In this document: one piece after another, positions 1-7,680 of the stretch
How the letters are laid out: each line of letters starts with the position of its first letter
How positions within the stretch are numbered: position 1 is the stretch's first letter
DNA from: an uncultured Alphaproteobacteria bacterium
GTDB taxonomy: Bacteria; Pseudomonadota; Alphaproteobacteria; Methylaequorales; Methylaequoraceae
Reading direction: 5' to 3'
NCBI GenBank assembly: GCA_902579395.1
Contig: CACHGK010000009.1
Span: forward strand, 1-37,929
Length of the DNA stretch: 37,929 nucleotides
The notes under the pieces: generated by a model
Told to the model about the DNA's origin: nothing
The model's input: only the letters and a program-made list of their open reading frames with translations
The model's database searches: none
Translations under genes and position numbers: made by a program

Positions 1-797
1 TTATTTAAATCGTCACCGGATTGTGGGTCAGGGTTTCTTAATTCATACATTGTTCTTTCTGAGGGTGACTTCCATCTATTAAGAAAATCATTGCTATTAT
101 TTTGATTTATATCAAGAAGATACTCATCAAAATATAATACAGAGAGTTTTTTTTCTTTTGACTGAAATTGTTGCGATCCACTTTCTAATAGAATTTTGGT
201 GGAATCTCCAGTTGATACAATTTTTCCTTTTTTGGCAATTAATGTTGAAGTTCTTTCCTCATCTCTAGTATCGTGAATAAAAACATTGTGTAAACCGTCA
301 TGCTTTCTCTCTTTAACAAAAATTGTGAAATCTTTTCCAAATGTGTTGAAGGTTCCCTCCTGTACGAGAGTAGAGGAGTAATCATTCTTCAGACTGTATA
401 AAAGAATCTTAAAGTTTTCATTAGATCTTGGGGATTGATATAAAGTGAAGAAAAAACTCATACTACTCATGACTATAGAAAAAATTAATGTAGGTTTTAA
501 GATATCATAAAAAGAAAAATTAGCGGACAGTAAAACTACTAATTCTTTGTCAGTTTGCATTCTTGAGAAAACAAAAAATACAGACAAACTTATTATAACA
601 GGAAGTAAAATTGGAATTATTTGTGGCAAAGAAAGTAAAATTAATTTTATGAAAATTAGAAATGGCAAACCTCTTCCAACCATAAGTTCTATTAATTGGA
701 CACTTTTTGCTAAACAGAATAGAGAAATTATTAAAATGAGAATTAATAAAGAATTGCTAAATAGTTGTCTTATTATATATTTATCAACTAAATTCAT
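1..797 (-). CDS. lptF: LptF-type LPS export permease, N-terminal part
   Basis: The first 265 residues read from an ATG at 797 on the minus strand; the gene runs off the left edge. The start MNLVDKYIIRQLF, followed by several hydrophobic segments (about residues 10-35, 50-75 and 95-118) and then a soluble beta-rich stretch, is the layout of LptF/LptG (YjgP/YjgQ) permeases. These are inner-membrane subunits that pull lipopolysaccharide from the membrane onto the Lpt bridge with LptB2. The residues FSRMQTDKELVVLLSA match the conserved cytoplasmic coupling region of the family. It is divergent from pepA, an arrangement common in Proteobacteria, where lptF is followed by lptG; lptG would lie beyond the edge. 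LptF rather than LptG is inferred from the pepA neighbour. Confidence 0.85.
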   Translation of the reverse strand, partial: MNLVDKYIIRQLFSNSLLILILIISLFCLAKSVQLIELMVGRGLPFLIFIKLILLSLPQIIPILLPVIISLSVFFVFSRMQTDKELVVLLSANFSFYDILKPTLIFSIVMSSMSFFFTLYQSPRSNENFKILLYSLKNDYSSTLVQEGTFNTFGKDFTIFVKERKHDGLHNVFIHDTRDEERTSTLIAKKGKIVSTGDSTKILLESGSQQFQSKEKKLSVLYFDEYLLDINQNNSNDFLNRWKSPSERTMYELRNPDPQSGDDLN

Positions 798-863
798 TGA
801 ATATTTGGAAAAAAAACAATATACATTATTTATTACAAATTTTGACTACAATTAATACATCTA

Positions 864-2336
864 ATGAAAATAACTTTTGAAAACAAACATTCGGATAAAT
901 CCCACTTGATAATCATCTGTTCTGATAGCTCTAAAATTATCTCTTCAAAATATCTCAACAATGAAGAAAAATCTTTAATAAATAATTATTTTAAAATTAA
1001 TGATAGCAAAGGTGAGTTGATAGACACATTACACTTTAATAGCGGCAAAAGTTTTAAATCAATTTCGGTTGCAAAACTTAAGCTTAATAAGGAAAAATTT
1101 AAACATTGGGAACTAGAATCTTTTGGGGGTAGAATTCTAAGTTTTATTGAGAAAAAAAAGAAGAAAACCATTTCATTATTGTTTGAGAATTCTAATTTTG
1201 ATGAGGCTTCAATTTGTGCAATATTAAATGGTATTAAGTTAAAATCATACAGTTTTGATAAATATAAAACTCTTACAAAAAATAATGATAAAGTAAACAC
1301 TGTAAAAGTCATCGATTCTGATAGTTATGTTGGAAAAACTGAAAAAGAAAAAATAATTGCAGAAAAACAAGTAAAAGGTATTTTCTTAACCAGAGATTTA
1401 GTTTCCGAACCTGCTAATGTTCTATATCCCTCCAAATTTGTAGATATTTGTAATGTACTAAAGAAATCGGGTGTAAAAACTGAGGTTCTAGATGAAAAAA
1501 AAATGAAATCTCTGGGTATGAATGCTCTACTTGGAGTAGCCCAAGGATCGGTTAGACCTGCAAGAGTAATGATAATGCATTGGAACGGCAGTTCCAATAA
1601 AAAAGAAAAGCCTTTAGCATTTATTGGAAAAGGAGTTACCTTTGATACAGGAGGTATTTCAATCAAGCCATCAGGTGGTATGGAAGATATGAAATGGGAT
1701 ATGGGAGGAGCAGGTGTGGTTGCAGGTTTAATGTATACTTTGGCTCTTAGAAAAGCAAAAACAAATGTAATAGGTGCAGTTGGGTTAGTTGAAAATATGC
1801 CAGATGGCAATGCACAAAGACCAGGAGATGTTGTTCAATCTATGTCAGGACAAACAATAGAAGTGTTGAATACAGACGCTGAGGGCCGCCTCGTCCTTGC
1901 TGATGTTTTATGGTTTGTTAAAGAAAAATATAAACCAAAACTTATGGTTGATCTTGCAACTCTTACCGGCGCAATCATTGTTGCATTAGGAGATAGATAC
2001 GCTGGTCTCTTCTCAAATAATGATAAATTAGCTGAGCAACTATACGAATCTTCAAAAGATACAAATGAATTAATTTGGAGACTTCCACTAGATAAAGACT
2101 TTGATAAATTATTGAATTGTCAGATTGCTGATATGAAAAATATAACCGGAGCAAGAGGGGCTGGGAGTATTACGGCAGCTCAATTTCTTCAGAGATTTGT
2201 TGGCGATGTGGCCTGGGCACATTTAGATATCGCAGGAACGACATGGTCAAAAAAAGGAACAGATTTTTCTAGACCTGGTGGGACTGGATTTGGAGTCAGG
2301 TTATTAGATAACTTTGTAAAGAAAAATTATGGATAA
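864..2336 (+). CDS. pepA: Leucyl aminopeptidase (M17 family)
   Basis: A cytosolic two-metal aminopeptidase that removes N-terminal residues from peptides. The 490-residue length is normal for the family. The poorly conserved N-terminal domain (about 1-165) precedes the catalytic domain, in which the metal/substrate lysine motif [10 protein letters not shown] lies near residue 255 and the M17 signature [12 protein letters not shown] at residues 336-347. The start ATG has no clear Shine-Dalgarno sequence, only an AT-rich leader, as in several genes here. It is divergent from lptF (66-base gap) and its stop overlaps holC by 8 bases, so pepA, holC and ndk are probably co-transcribed. In some bacteria PepA also binds DNA; nothing here tests that. 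Confidence 0.95.
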   Translation: MKITFENKHSDKSHLIIICSDSSKIISSKYLNNEEKSLINNYFKINDSKGELIDTLHFNSGKSFKSISVAKLKLNKEKFKHWELESFGGRILSFIEKKKKKTISLLFENSNFDEASICAILNGIKLKSYSFDKYKTLTKNNDKVNTVKVIDSDSYVGKTEKEKIIAEKQVKGIFLTRDLVSEPANVLYPSKFVDICNVLKKSGVKTEVLDEKKMKSLGMNALLGVAQGSVRPARVMIMHWNGSSNKKEKPLAFIGKGVTFDTGGISIKPSGGMEDMKWDMGGAGVVAGLMYTLALRKAKTNVIGAVGLVENMPDGNAQRPGDVVQSMSGQTIEVLNTDAEGRLVLADVLWFVKEKYKPKLMVDLATLTGAIIVALGDRYAGLFSNNDKLAEQLYESSKDTNELIWRLPLDKDFDKLLNCQIADMKNITGARGAGSITAAQFLQRFVGDVAWAHLDIAGTTWSKKGTDFSRPGGTGFGVRLLDNFVKKNYG

Positions 2337-2793
2337 AAAATCAAAAGGTACTCTTAATTTTTATACAATTAAATCTAATTTTAATGAAATTCTTTTTAAA
2401 TTATGTAAAAAAATCCTCAACTCCAATTTGAAGATTTATGTTAATTTTGAAAAAGAAGAAACTAAATCATCAGTTGATAAATTTTTGTGGACAAAAGAAA
2501 AAAATAATTTCCTTCCACATAAAGTTGATGGAGAAAAAATAACTAATAGAGATAATATCATATTATTTTGTGGTTCTACTAAAAATAGAAGTTTTCTTAG
2601 TGGTTTCAATTCTCTTGTTGTTTCTCCATGTGTATCAATTAGAACATTTGATTCATTTAAAAAATATTTAATATTCTCTTATACAAAAGATAATCTTTTT
2701 AATCACAAACTTAGTGATAAATTAACCAAAAAAGGCTTTACTTTGAGTTGGTATGATGAGTGTAGCCCATTTAAATGGAAGAAAATTTCATAA
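2329..2793 (+). CDS. holC: DNA polymerase III chi subunit
   Basis: A 154-residue HolC homologue. Chi links the clamp loader to single-strand-binding protein at the replication fork. The region around [15 protein letters not shown] matches the conserved chi core, in which a short loop with Trp and Pro-His precedes a Rossmann-like sheet. The family is weakly conserved, so position supports the call: pepA-holC is a conserved pair in Alpha- and Gammaproteobacteria, and the ATG sits inside the pepA 3' end (8-base overlap). The protein is Lys-rich, as are its neighbours. ndk follows after 16 bases. Confidence 0.8.
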   Translation: MDKKSKGTLNFYTIKSNFNEILFKLCKKILNSNLKIYVNFEKEETKSSVDKFLWTKEKNNFLPHKVDGEKITNRDNIILFCGSTKNRSFLSGFNSLVVSPCVSIRTFDSFKKYLIFSYTKDNLFNHKLSDKLTKKGFTLSWYDECSPFKWKKIS

Positions 2794-2809
2794 AATCTTG
2801 GAGGAGTAT

Positions 2810-3235
2810 ATGGATCTTACCTTATCGATAATAAAACCAGATGCAGTTAAAAGAAACTTAATTGGAAACATTAATGCTTTAATAGAAAATAATAAGATCA
2901 AAATTGTTGCTCAAAAGATGATAAAACTTTCCATTGATGATGCTCAAAATTTTTATTTCGTTCATAAAGAAAGAGCTTTTTTTTCAGATTTATGTAATTA
3001 CATGATTTCTGGACCTATTGTGGTTCAAGTTTTACAAAGTAAAGATGTAGTCAAAAAATATCGAGATCTGATGGGTTCTACAAATCCTGAAAACGCAGAT
3101 GACAATACTATAAGAAAGCTTTTTGGGTTATCTGTCGAGGAAAACTCAGTTCATGGTTCAGATAGCAATGAAAATGCAAAGATTGAAATTGAATTTTTTT
3201 TTTCAAGTAGAGAAATATTTAAATCTAATAAATAA
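2810..3235 (+). CDS. ndk: Nucleoside diphosphate kinase
   Basis: Transfers the gamma-phosphate from ATP to NDPs through a phosphohistidine. The 141-residue protein begins MDLTLSIIKPDAVKRNL and carries the active-site motif NSVHGSDS with His115, followed by the usual EIEFFF ending. An in-frame ATG lies 57 bases upstream at 2753, but 2810 is chosen because it has a strong GGAGG five to six bases upstream and gives exactly the family N-terminus. Its last 11 bases overlap the 3' end of the convergent coxIV-type peptide gene. Confidence 0.96.
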   Translation: MDLTLSIIKPDAVKRNLIGNINALIENNKIKIVAQKMIKLSIDDAQNFYFVHKERAFFSDLCNYMISGPIVVQVLQSKDVVKKYRDLMGSTNPENADDNTIRKLFGLSVEENSVHGSDSNENAKIEIEFFFSSREIFKSNK

Positions 3236-3347
3236 GAAAGAACCATAGAACTGCTAAAAGTATAATAATCAATACCGACGTGATAATAGTTGCTTTCATG
3301 AACTTTGAAAAAAATTCTTCATGTTCTTTGCCGTCAAACTTACTCAT
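3225..3347 (-). CDS. aa3-type cytochrome c oxidase subunit IV-like peptide
   Basis: A 40-residue peptide, easy to miss in annotation. It has a charged N-terminus (MSKFDGKEHEEFFSKFMKAT) and then a single membrane helix of about 19 hydrophobic residues ending WFFLIY. A His-Glu pair, a short amphipathic stretch with Phe-Met-Lys and one helix is the pattern of the bacterial aa3 oxidase subunit IV family (Pfam COX4_pro_2), which sits in the inner membrane with cytochrome oxidase. Its ATG overlaps the TGA of purN (ATGA), so it is translationally coupled to purN. Its 3' end overlaps ndk. The family call rests on pattern recognition of a very short protein; that it is a coding gene is firmer. Confidence 0.7.
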   Translation of the reverse strand: MSKFDGKEHEEFFSKFMKATIITSVLIIILLAVLWFFLIY

Positions 3348-3916
3348 TCCAATTTCTCCAATTTTTTCAATACTTTTATATACAATTTGTGTTCTTTCAT
3401 CAATATTTTTTTTTTGAGTGAATTTTCATTATCAGAGCTTAGAACTCGAACCACTTCTTGATCCAAAATCTCACCAGAATCTAGTTTATTATTGACATAG
3501 TGAACCGTACATCCTGAATATCTAACATTCATTCTTATTGCTCTATCATGGGTATTCAGACCTTTAAAAGCAGGTAATAAGGATGGATGTATATTAATAA
3601 TTTTTTTCTTCCATTTATTTACAAAATTCTTACTTAATATTTTCATAAAACCAGCCAAACATATGAGATTGATATTAAATTCTTTTAAGTGAAGAGATAT
3701 TGAATTTTCAAAATCATATTGGTTTTTAAATTTTTTTGAGTTTATTACTTTGCAATTTACTCCAAATACCTTTGCTTTTTCTAAACCCTTTGAATTAGGG
3801 TTGTTTGATACCACTGTTAGCACTTTTGATTTAATCTCTCTTTTTTTACACGCATCTAAAATATTTAGCATGTTACTCCCATTTCCAGAGATTAAAATGG
3901 CTATTTTATATTCCAT
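3344..3916 (-). CDS. purN: Phosphoribosylglycinamide formyltransferase
   Basis: Third step of purine synthesis: transfers a formyl group from 10-formyl-THF to GAR. It has 190 residues, normal for PurN. The phosphate-binding loop ISGNGSN is at residues 9-15 and the catalytic triad is present as Asn108 and His110 in INIHPSLLPAFKG and Asp146 in KLDSGEIL. Its ATG lies inside the purM 3' end (16-base overlap) and its stop overlaps the coxIV-type peptide start, forming a coupled purM-purN-peptide unit on the minus strand. Confidence 0.95.
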   Translation of the reverse strand: MEYKIAILISGNGSNMLNILDACKKREIKSKVLTVVSNNPNSKGLEKAKVFGVNCKVINSKKFKNQYDFENSISLHLKEFNINLICLAGFMKILSKNFVNKWKKKIINIHPSLLPAFKGLNTHDRAIRMNVRYSGCTVHYVNNKLDSGEILDQEVVRVLSSDNENSLKKKILMKEHKLYIKVLKKLEKLE

Positions 3917-4965
3917 TCGCCAAAGTTCTTAATTAAGACATTAGATTTAAAATCTTTATTTTTTTTAACATTTCCTATTATCTGAAAAATAATTTTATTT
4001 TTATTAAAAAAATTTAAAACTTTCTTAAGGTTTATCTTTTTTACTATTAAAATCATACCCAATCCACAATTGAAAGTTTCTAACATTTGCTTATTTGAGG
4101 ATTTTGTAATTTCTTTTATCCACAAAAATTTTTTTGGAATCAAAAAATCTTTAAAATCAATTATGCCTAACAAATTCTTAGGAAGTGCTCTGGCTAAATT
4201 TTCATAAATGCCTCCTCCAGTTATATGTGCCATGGAGCTAATAAGATTTTTTTTAACTAGGGGTAAGATTTCATTTACATATATTTTTGTTGGTATAAGT
4301 AAATCTTCACCTAGTTGTTTTTTTGAAGACTTATAGGGAGGGGCGGAATATGGAGATAACTTATTTTTTTTTAAAGCTTTTCTTATTAAAGAATAACCAT
4401 TTGAGTGAAATCCACTCGATTTAAGACCAATTAGAATACTATCGCTTTGAGCATTATGTTTATTAATAAGTTGTTTTCTTTCAACCACACCTACAGCGAA
4501 ACCTGCTAAATCAAAATCATTTTTTTTATATATGCCTGGCATTTCTGCCGTTTCTCCACCAATAAGAGAACAACCTGATTTTTTACAACCTTTATTAATG
4601 CTTGATATTATTTTAAGAAAATTTACATCTGAAATCTTTGATGATGAATAGTAATCTAAAAAGAAGATTGGTTCACCTCCATTTGCTAAAATATCATTTA
4701 CACACATAGCAACTAAATCAATCCCCAAGTAATCTAGTTTGTTGTAATCAAGAGCTAATTTAAGTTTTGTTCCAACACCATCAGTACTACTGAGCAGAAT
4801 TGGATCTTTATATTTTAATTTTTTTAAGTCAAAGAGTGAGCAAAACCCCCCAGAATTTTTTATAATTTCAGTTCTGTAATTAGAATGAGTTATTTGTTCT
4901 AATTTTTTTACCAGTTTTGAAGCTTTTTTTGTATCTACTCCTGAGGATTTATAAGTAATTTTTAT
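3901..4965 (-). CDS. purM: Phosphoribosylformylglycinamidine cyclo-ligase, probable ATA start
   Basis: ATP-dependent ring closure of FGAM to AIR in purine synthesis. Homology extends well upstream of the first ATG (4728): the reading frame contains the PurM N-terminus, with GVD near residue 10, the GGF...LFDL loop and then STDGVGTKLK and GIDLVAMCVND. No ATG, GTG or TTG exists at the expected start. A TAG stop lies four codons upstream. An ATA codon at 4963-4965 gives (M)KITYKSSGVD, matching family N-termini, and has AGGAG six bases upstream. The result is 354 residues, close to the usual 345. The run of six G's within the gene keeps frame when counted carefully. An ATT two codons later is the alternative start. 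Confidence 0.88.
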   Translation of the reverse strand: MKITYKSSGVDTKKASKLVKKLEQITHSNYRTEIIKNSGGFCSLFDLKKLKYKDPILLSSTDGVGTKLKLALDYNKLDYLGIDLVAMCVNDILANGGEPIFFLDYYSSSKISDVNFLKIISSINKGCKKSGCSLIGGETAEMPGIYKKNDFDLAGFAVGVVERKQLINKHNAQSDSILIGLKSSGFHSNGYSLIRKALKKNKLSPYSAPPYKSSKKQLGEDLLIPTKIYVNEILPLVKKNLISSMAHITGGGIYENLARALPKNLLGIIDFKDFLIPKKFLWIKEITKSSNKQMLETFNCGLGMILIVKKINLKKVLNFFNKNKIIFQIIGNVKKNKDFKSNVLIKNFGEWNIK

Positions 4966-5011
4966 ATCTTGCTCCTAAAATAACTTTAATTATTTCTAAA
5001 AAAAAAATTAA

Positions 5012-5020
5012 TGCTATAAA
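5012..5020 (+). promoter_or_regulatory. Possible extended -10 promoter for DUF2066-hdaA
   Basis: TGCTATAAA resembles an extended -10 element (TGn then TATAAT) in the 94-base divergent gap between purM and the DUF2066 gene. No good -35 is visible at 17 bases, which extended -10 promoters tolerate. In DNA this AT-rich such matches occur by chance, so this is only a candidate. Confidence 0.3.
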
Positions 5021-5059
5021 ATTCTTTAAGAAAGGTAAATTAAATAAAAATATAATATT

Positions 5060-6160
5060 TTGAGAATTTTTATAATAAATATTTTAGTATTTTATTTTCT
5101 CAGTTTTTTGGATGTGAGAGCAAATGAATCGATTTATACAATAAAAGATAATGAAATCTTCCTTCAAAATGACAGAAATGTCCTTGAACTTAGAGAAAAT
5201 GCAAGGGAAATAGCTTTCTTAAATGCTTTCAACATTCTTACCAAAAAAATTCTTGAACCTGTCGAAATTAGAAAAATAGATAGACTTGGTGATATTGATA
5301 TATCAGCATTTATAAGAGATTTTAAAGTTGTTGAAGAAAAAATTACAGATATAAACTATAGTGCAAATATTCTTATCAATTTTAATCGTGACTCAATTTT
5401 ACAGTTTTTTGAAAAAAATGGGATTAAAAGTCAGATACTTGTTTCAGAAGAGTATTTGGTTTTCCCAGTTTTCAAAAAATTTAATACAATTTATCTATGG
5501 GAGAACGATAATTATTGGTACGACTTTCTCCTAAGGGAATATGATGAATTAGGACTTCTAAAACTTTTTTTTCCAAAAAAAAATCATATTAATAAATTAA
5601 AAATATCTGGAGCAGAAGTTCTGGATGAAAATATTGAGTCCATAACAAAATTTCTAATTAATAATGAAAAGAAAAAAGCAATTATTTTGATACTGGAAGA
5701 AAATTATAATTTGAGTTTAAATAAACTCGAATCGTCAGTTTCAGCAAAGGTTTTTTTTGAAGGAAAAATTGAAGTAATCAAACTATTTCAGCAAGATATT
5801 TACAAAGAAAACTCAGAATTATCAAATGTTAAATTGATTTCAAAAATAATAATAAATGAATTGCAAAGTTGGTGGAAGAATCAAATAGCTTTAATGGATT
5901 TTAATTCTCAAAAAGAATTTGTTTTTTACATAAAAATAGATCCAAAAAATTTGAAGCAGAACCTCTTTGTTGAAAATACAATGATTAGTGTTTTAGGTAA
6001 TGAAAGTTTCCAATTGTTTGAATTTAATAACAGTGAAATTATTTATAAGGTAAAGACAAGATACACTAATGAGCAGTTAAATAAATTGTTGGAAAAGGAC
6101 AATCTTAGATTAATAAATTTACCTTCTCAAGAAAAATATTTCATATTACAGCCATATTAA
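5060..6160 (+). CDS. DUF2066 family exported protein
   Basis: A 366-residue protein of unknown function that I assign to the DUF2066 family from its layout and from its usual place just upstream of hda in Proteobacteria. A probable signal peptide (residues 1-20, hydrophobic, ending near VRAN) points to the periplasm. The rest is mixed alpha/beta and Lys/Glu/Asn-rich, with no catalytic motif that I recognise. The TTG start at 5060 is used because a stop lies 15 bases upstream and no ATG gives the signal peptide; the nearest AAAGG is about 25 bases away, so initiation looks weak. Its TAA overlaps the hdaA ATG (TAATG). Confidence 0.65.
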   Translation: MRIFIINILVFYFLSFLDVRANESIYTIKDNEIFLQNDRNVLELRENAREIAFLNAFNILTKKILEPVEIRKIDRLGDIDISAFIRDFKVVEEKITDINYSANILINFNRDSILQFFEKNGIKSQILVSEEYLVFPVFKKFNTIYLWENDNYWYDFLLREYDELGLLKLFFPKKNHINKLKISGAEVLDENIESITKFLINNEKKKAIILILEENYNLSLNKLESSVSAKVFFEGKIEVIKLFQQDIYKENSELSNVKLISKIIINELQSWWKNQIALMDFNSQKEFVFYIKIDPKNLKQNLFVENTMISVLGNESFQLFEFNNSEIIYKVKTRYTNEQLNKLLEKDNLRLINLPSQEKYFILQPY

Positions 6161-6855
6161 TGAAACAAAATATTCTCAAATTTAACTTTGAATTAAAAAG
6201 TAAAGAATTTTTTGTTAATGATAAAAACTATTTTGCATATAATTTGGTAAAAAATTGGCCAAATTGGAATAATCAATTTGTTTATATTTATGGTTTAGAA
6301 AAATGTGGCAAAACATCAATAACTGAAATTTGGAAAGACAAATCAGAAGCCAGATATTTAAATAGTAAAAATTTTGATCAGAAACTTCCTGACGCTCTAG
6401 ATATTTTGCATATTCAAAATAATAATTGGATTATTGATGATATAGACAAGTTAATAATAAAAAATGACATTTCAATTCTAAAAAAGATCTTAAATGTAAT
6501 AAATATTATGAAAGATAACCCCAATTCTTATTTGCTCATGACTGGCAAACTATCTCCTAGGCAGATGAATTGTGAGCTAAAAGATCTTTCTTCAAGGTTG
6601 TTGGGTTCTTTAGTAGTTGAAATAAAAGATCCTGATGAGGAACTTCTTTCTTTAATTATTCAAAAATACTTAAAAGATAGAAATATAATTCTTAAAGACA
6701 AATGTCTTTCTTATATTTCTGATCGAATTGAGAGAACATATGATTACGCACTGAGATTAGCAAAGAAAATTGATTTAATGTCACTAGAGAGTAAATCAAA
6801 TATTTCTATTTATTTTTTAAAATCACTATTTGAGAAAATAAATAGAAATATTTAA
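6160..6855 (+). CDS. hdaA: HdaA-like DnaA regulatory inactivator
   Basis: A 231-residue short AAA+ protein lacking a DNA-binding domain, as in Hda/HdaA, which with the DNA-loaded sliding clamp stimulates ATP hydrolysis on DnaA after initiation. The Walker A region is GLEKCGKTS, the Walker B WIIDDID, and DLSSRLLGS carries the box VII arginine. Near the N-terminus QNILKF keeps the Gln, Leu and Phe spacing of clamp-binding hexapeptides. DUF2066-hda adjacency supports the call over another DnaA paralogue. Its last four bases overlap the convergent rnd gene. Confidence 0.85.
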   Translation: MKQNILKFNFELKSKEFFVNDKNYFAYNLVKNWPNWNNQFVYIYGLEKCGKTSITEIWKDKSEARYLNSKNFDQKLPDALDILHIQNNNWIIDDIDKLIIKNDISILKKILNVINIMKDNPNSYLLMTGKLSPRQMNCELKDLSSRLLGSLVVEIKDPDEELLSLIIQKYLKDRNIILKDKCLSYISDRIERTYDYALRLAKKIDLMSLESKSNISIYFLKSLFEKINRNI

Positions 6856-7640
6856 ATCTCAAGTTTTTTAATAAGTTTTGACTTAAGATTAATATCCCCG
6901 TCAGTACTACTGATTATCTTAATATCTTGATCACTAATAATTCTTCTTACAGGTACGTTCTTTTTCATTGCTAATTTTTCTCTGATTCTGCAATATTTTT
7001 TTAGTTTATTTTGCTCATTATTATTTTTTGGATTAAATTTAATCTTTTTCCATGCAATTTCAGCTCTTTCTGTAAAAATTTTTTCATATGTAACTTTTTT
7101 ATAATATTTTCTGAGTTTTTTTTTTTTGTAAATATCTAACATTGACGATATTTTTTTAAAAAGCGGAATTAAATATCTTACATCATTTAATGCGTATAAA
7201 ATTTCTTTACTATCTAAAGGTCTCTTACGCCAATCCATAAATTGCTTTCTTTTATCTAATTTTATTCCCAGCAAATCTTCACATGCTTTTGCGTAACTTG
7301 TAGAATGAGGATATCCTAAAGCAATAAGACATATTTGTGTATCAGCAACAGGTCTTGGGATTTTTTTAAACATATTAAAAAAGATTTCGATATCTTGTCG
7401 TGCTGCATGAAAAATTTTTTTAATTTTTGTATTAAATAGAATTTTTTTCAAATACGATAAATCAAGTTTGTGACTTATTGGATCAAGAAAAATACATTCA
7501 CTTGAATTTGACAACTGAATCAAACATAACTGCGGAAAATAAGTGTCAACACGATAAAATTCAGTATCTATAGCAATTAATTTATCTTTTTGACATTTTT
7601 CATAGAATTGTTTTAATTGATCATTATTTATTTGCAACAC
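6852..7640 (-). CDS. rnd: Ribonuclease D, short form
   Basis: A DEDDy 3'-5' exoribonuclease for tRNA 3' end trimming. The catalytic acids are visible as IAIDTEFYR (ExoI), HAARQDIEIF (ExoII) and YALNDVRYL (ExoIII, Tyr-x3-Asp). At 262 residues it is about 110 shorter than typical RNase D (about 375): one HRDC-like segment remains (about residues 195-250, with the CRIREKLA motif) and the second HRDC domain is absent. The stop is clean and the neighbouring genes are intact, so this is a compact form rather than a broken gene. It is divergent from aspS across 40 bases. Confidence 0.88.
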   Translation of the reverse strand: MLQINNDQLKQFYEKCQKDKLIAIDTEFYRVDTYFPQLCLIQLSNSSECIFLDPISHKLDLSYLKKILFNTKIKKIFHAARQDIEIFFNMFKKIPRPVADTQICLIALGYPHSTSYAKACEDLLGIKLDKRKQFMDWRKRPLDSKEILYALNDVRYLIPLFKKISSMLDIYKKKKLRKYYKKVTYEKIFTERAEIAWKKIKFNPKNNNEQNKLKKYCRIREKLAMKKNVPVRRIISDQDIKIISSTDGDINLKSKLIKKLEI

Positions 7641-7680
7641 AGTTGATTTTTATCATTAATTATATTTATCTTCAATTTAT

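Noticed and set aside
547-855. Plus-strand 102-codon ORF at the left end
   Set aside because: It is antisense to the N-terminal part of lptF, which is clear on the minus strand from 797; the plus-strand translation has no family pattern.
1325-1810. Minus-strand 161-codon ORF inside pepA
   Set aside because: Shadow of the conserved M17 catalytic region on the opposite strand; no independent start signal or motif.
2753-2809. Longer ndk reading from an upstream ATG
   Set aside because: It would overlap holC, lacks a ribosome site and adds residues absent from the family; the ATG at 2810 has GGAGG.
4728-4965. Possible frameshift in the purM 5' region
   Set aside because: A first reading of the G-run as five bases broke the frame, but the run (complement of 4846-4851) is six bases and the frame is open throughout.
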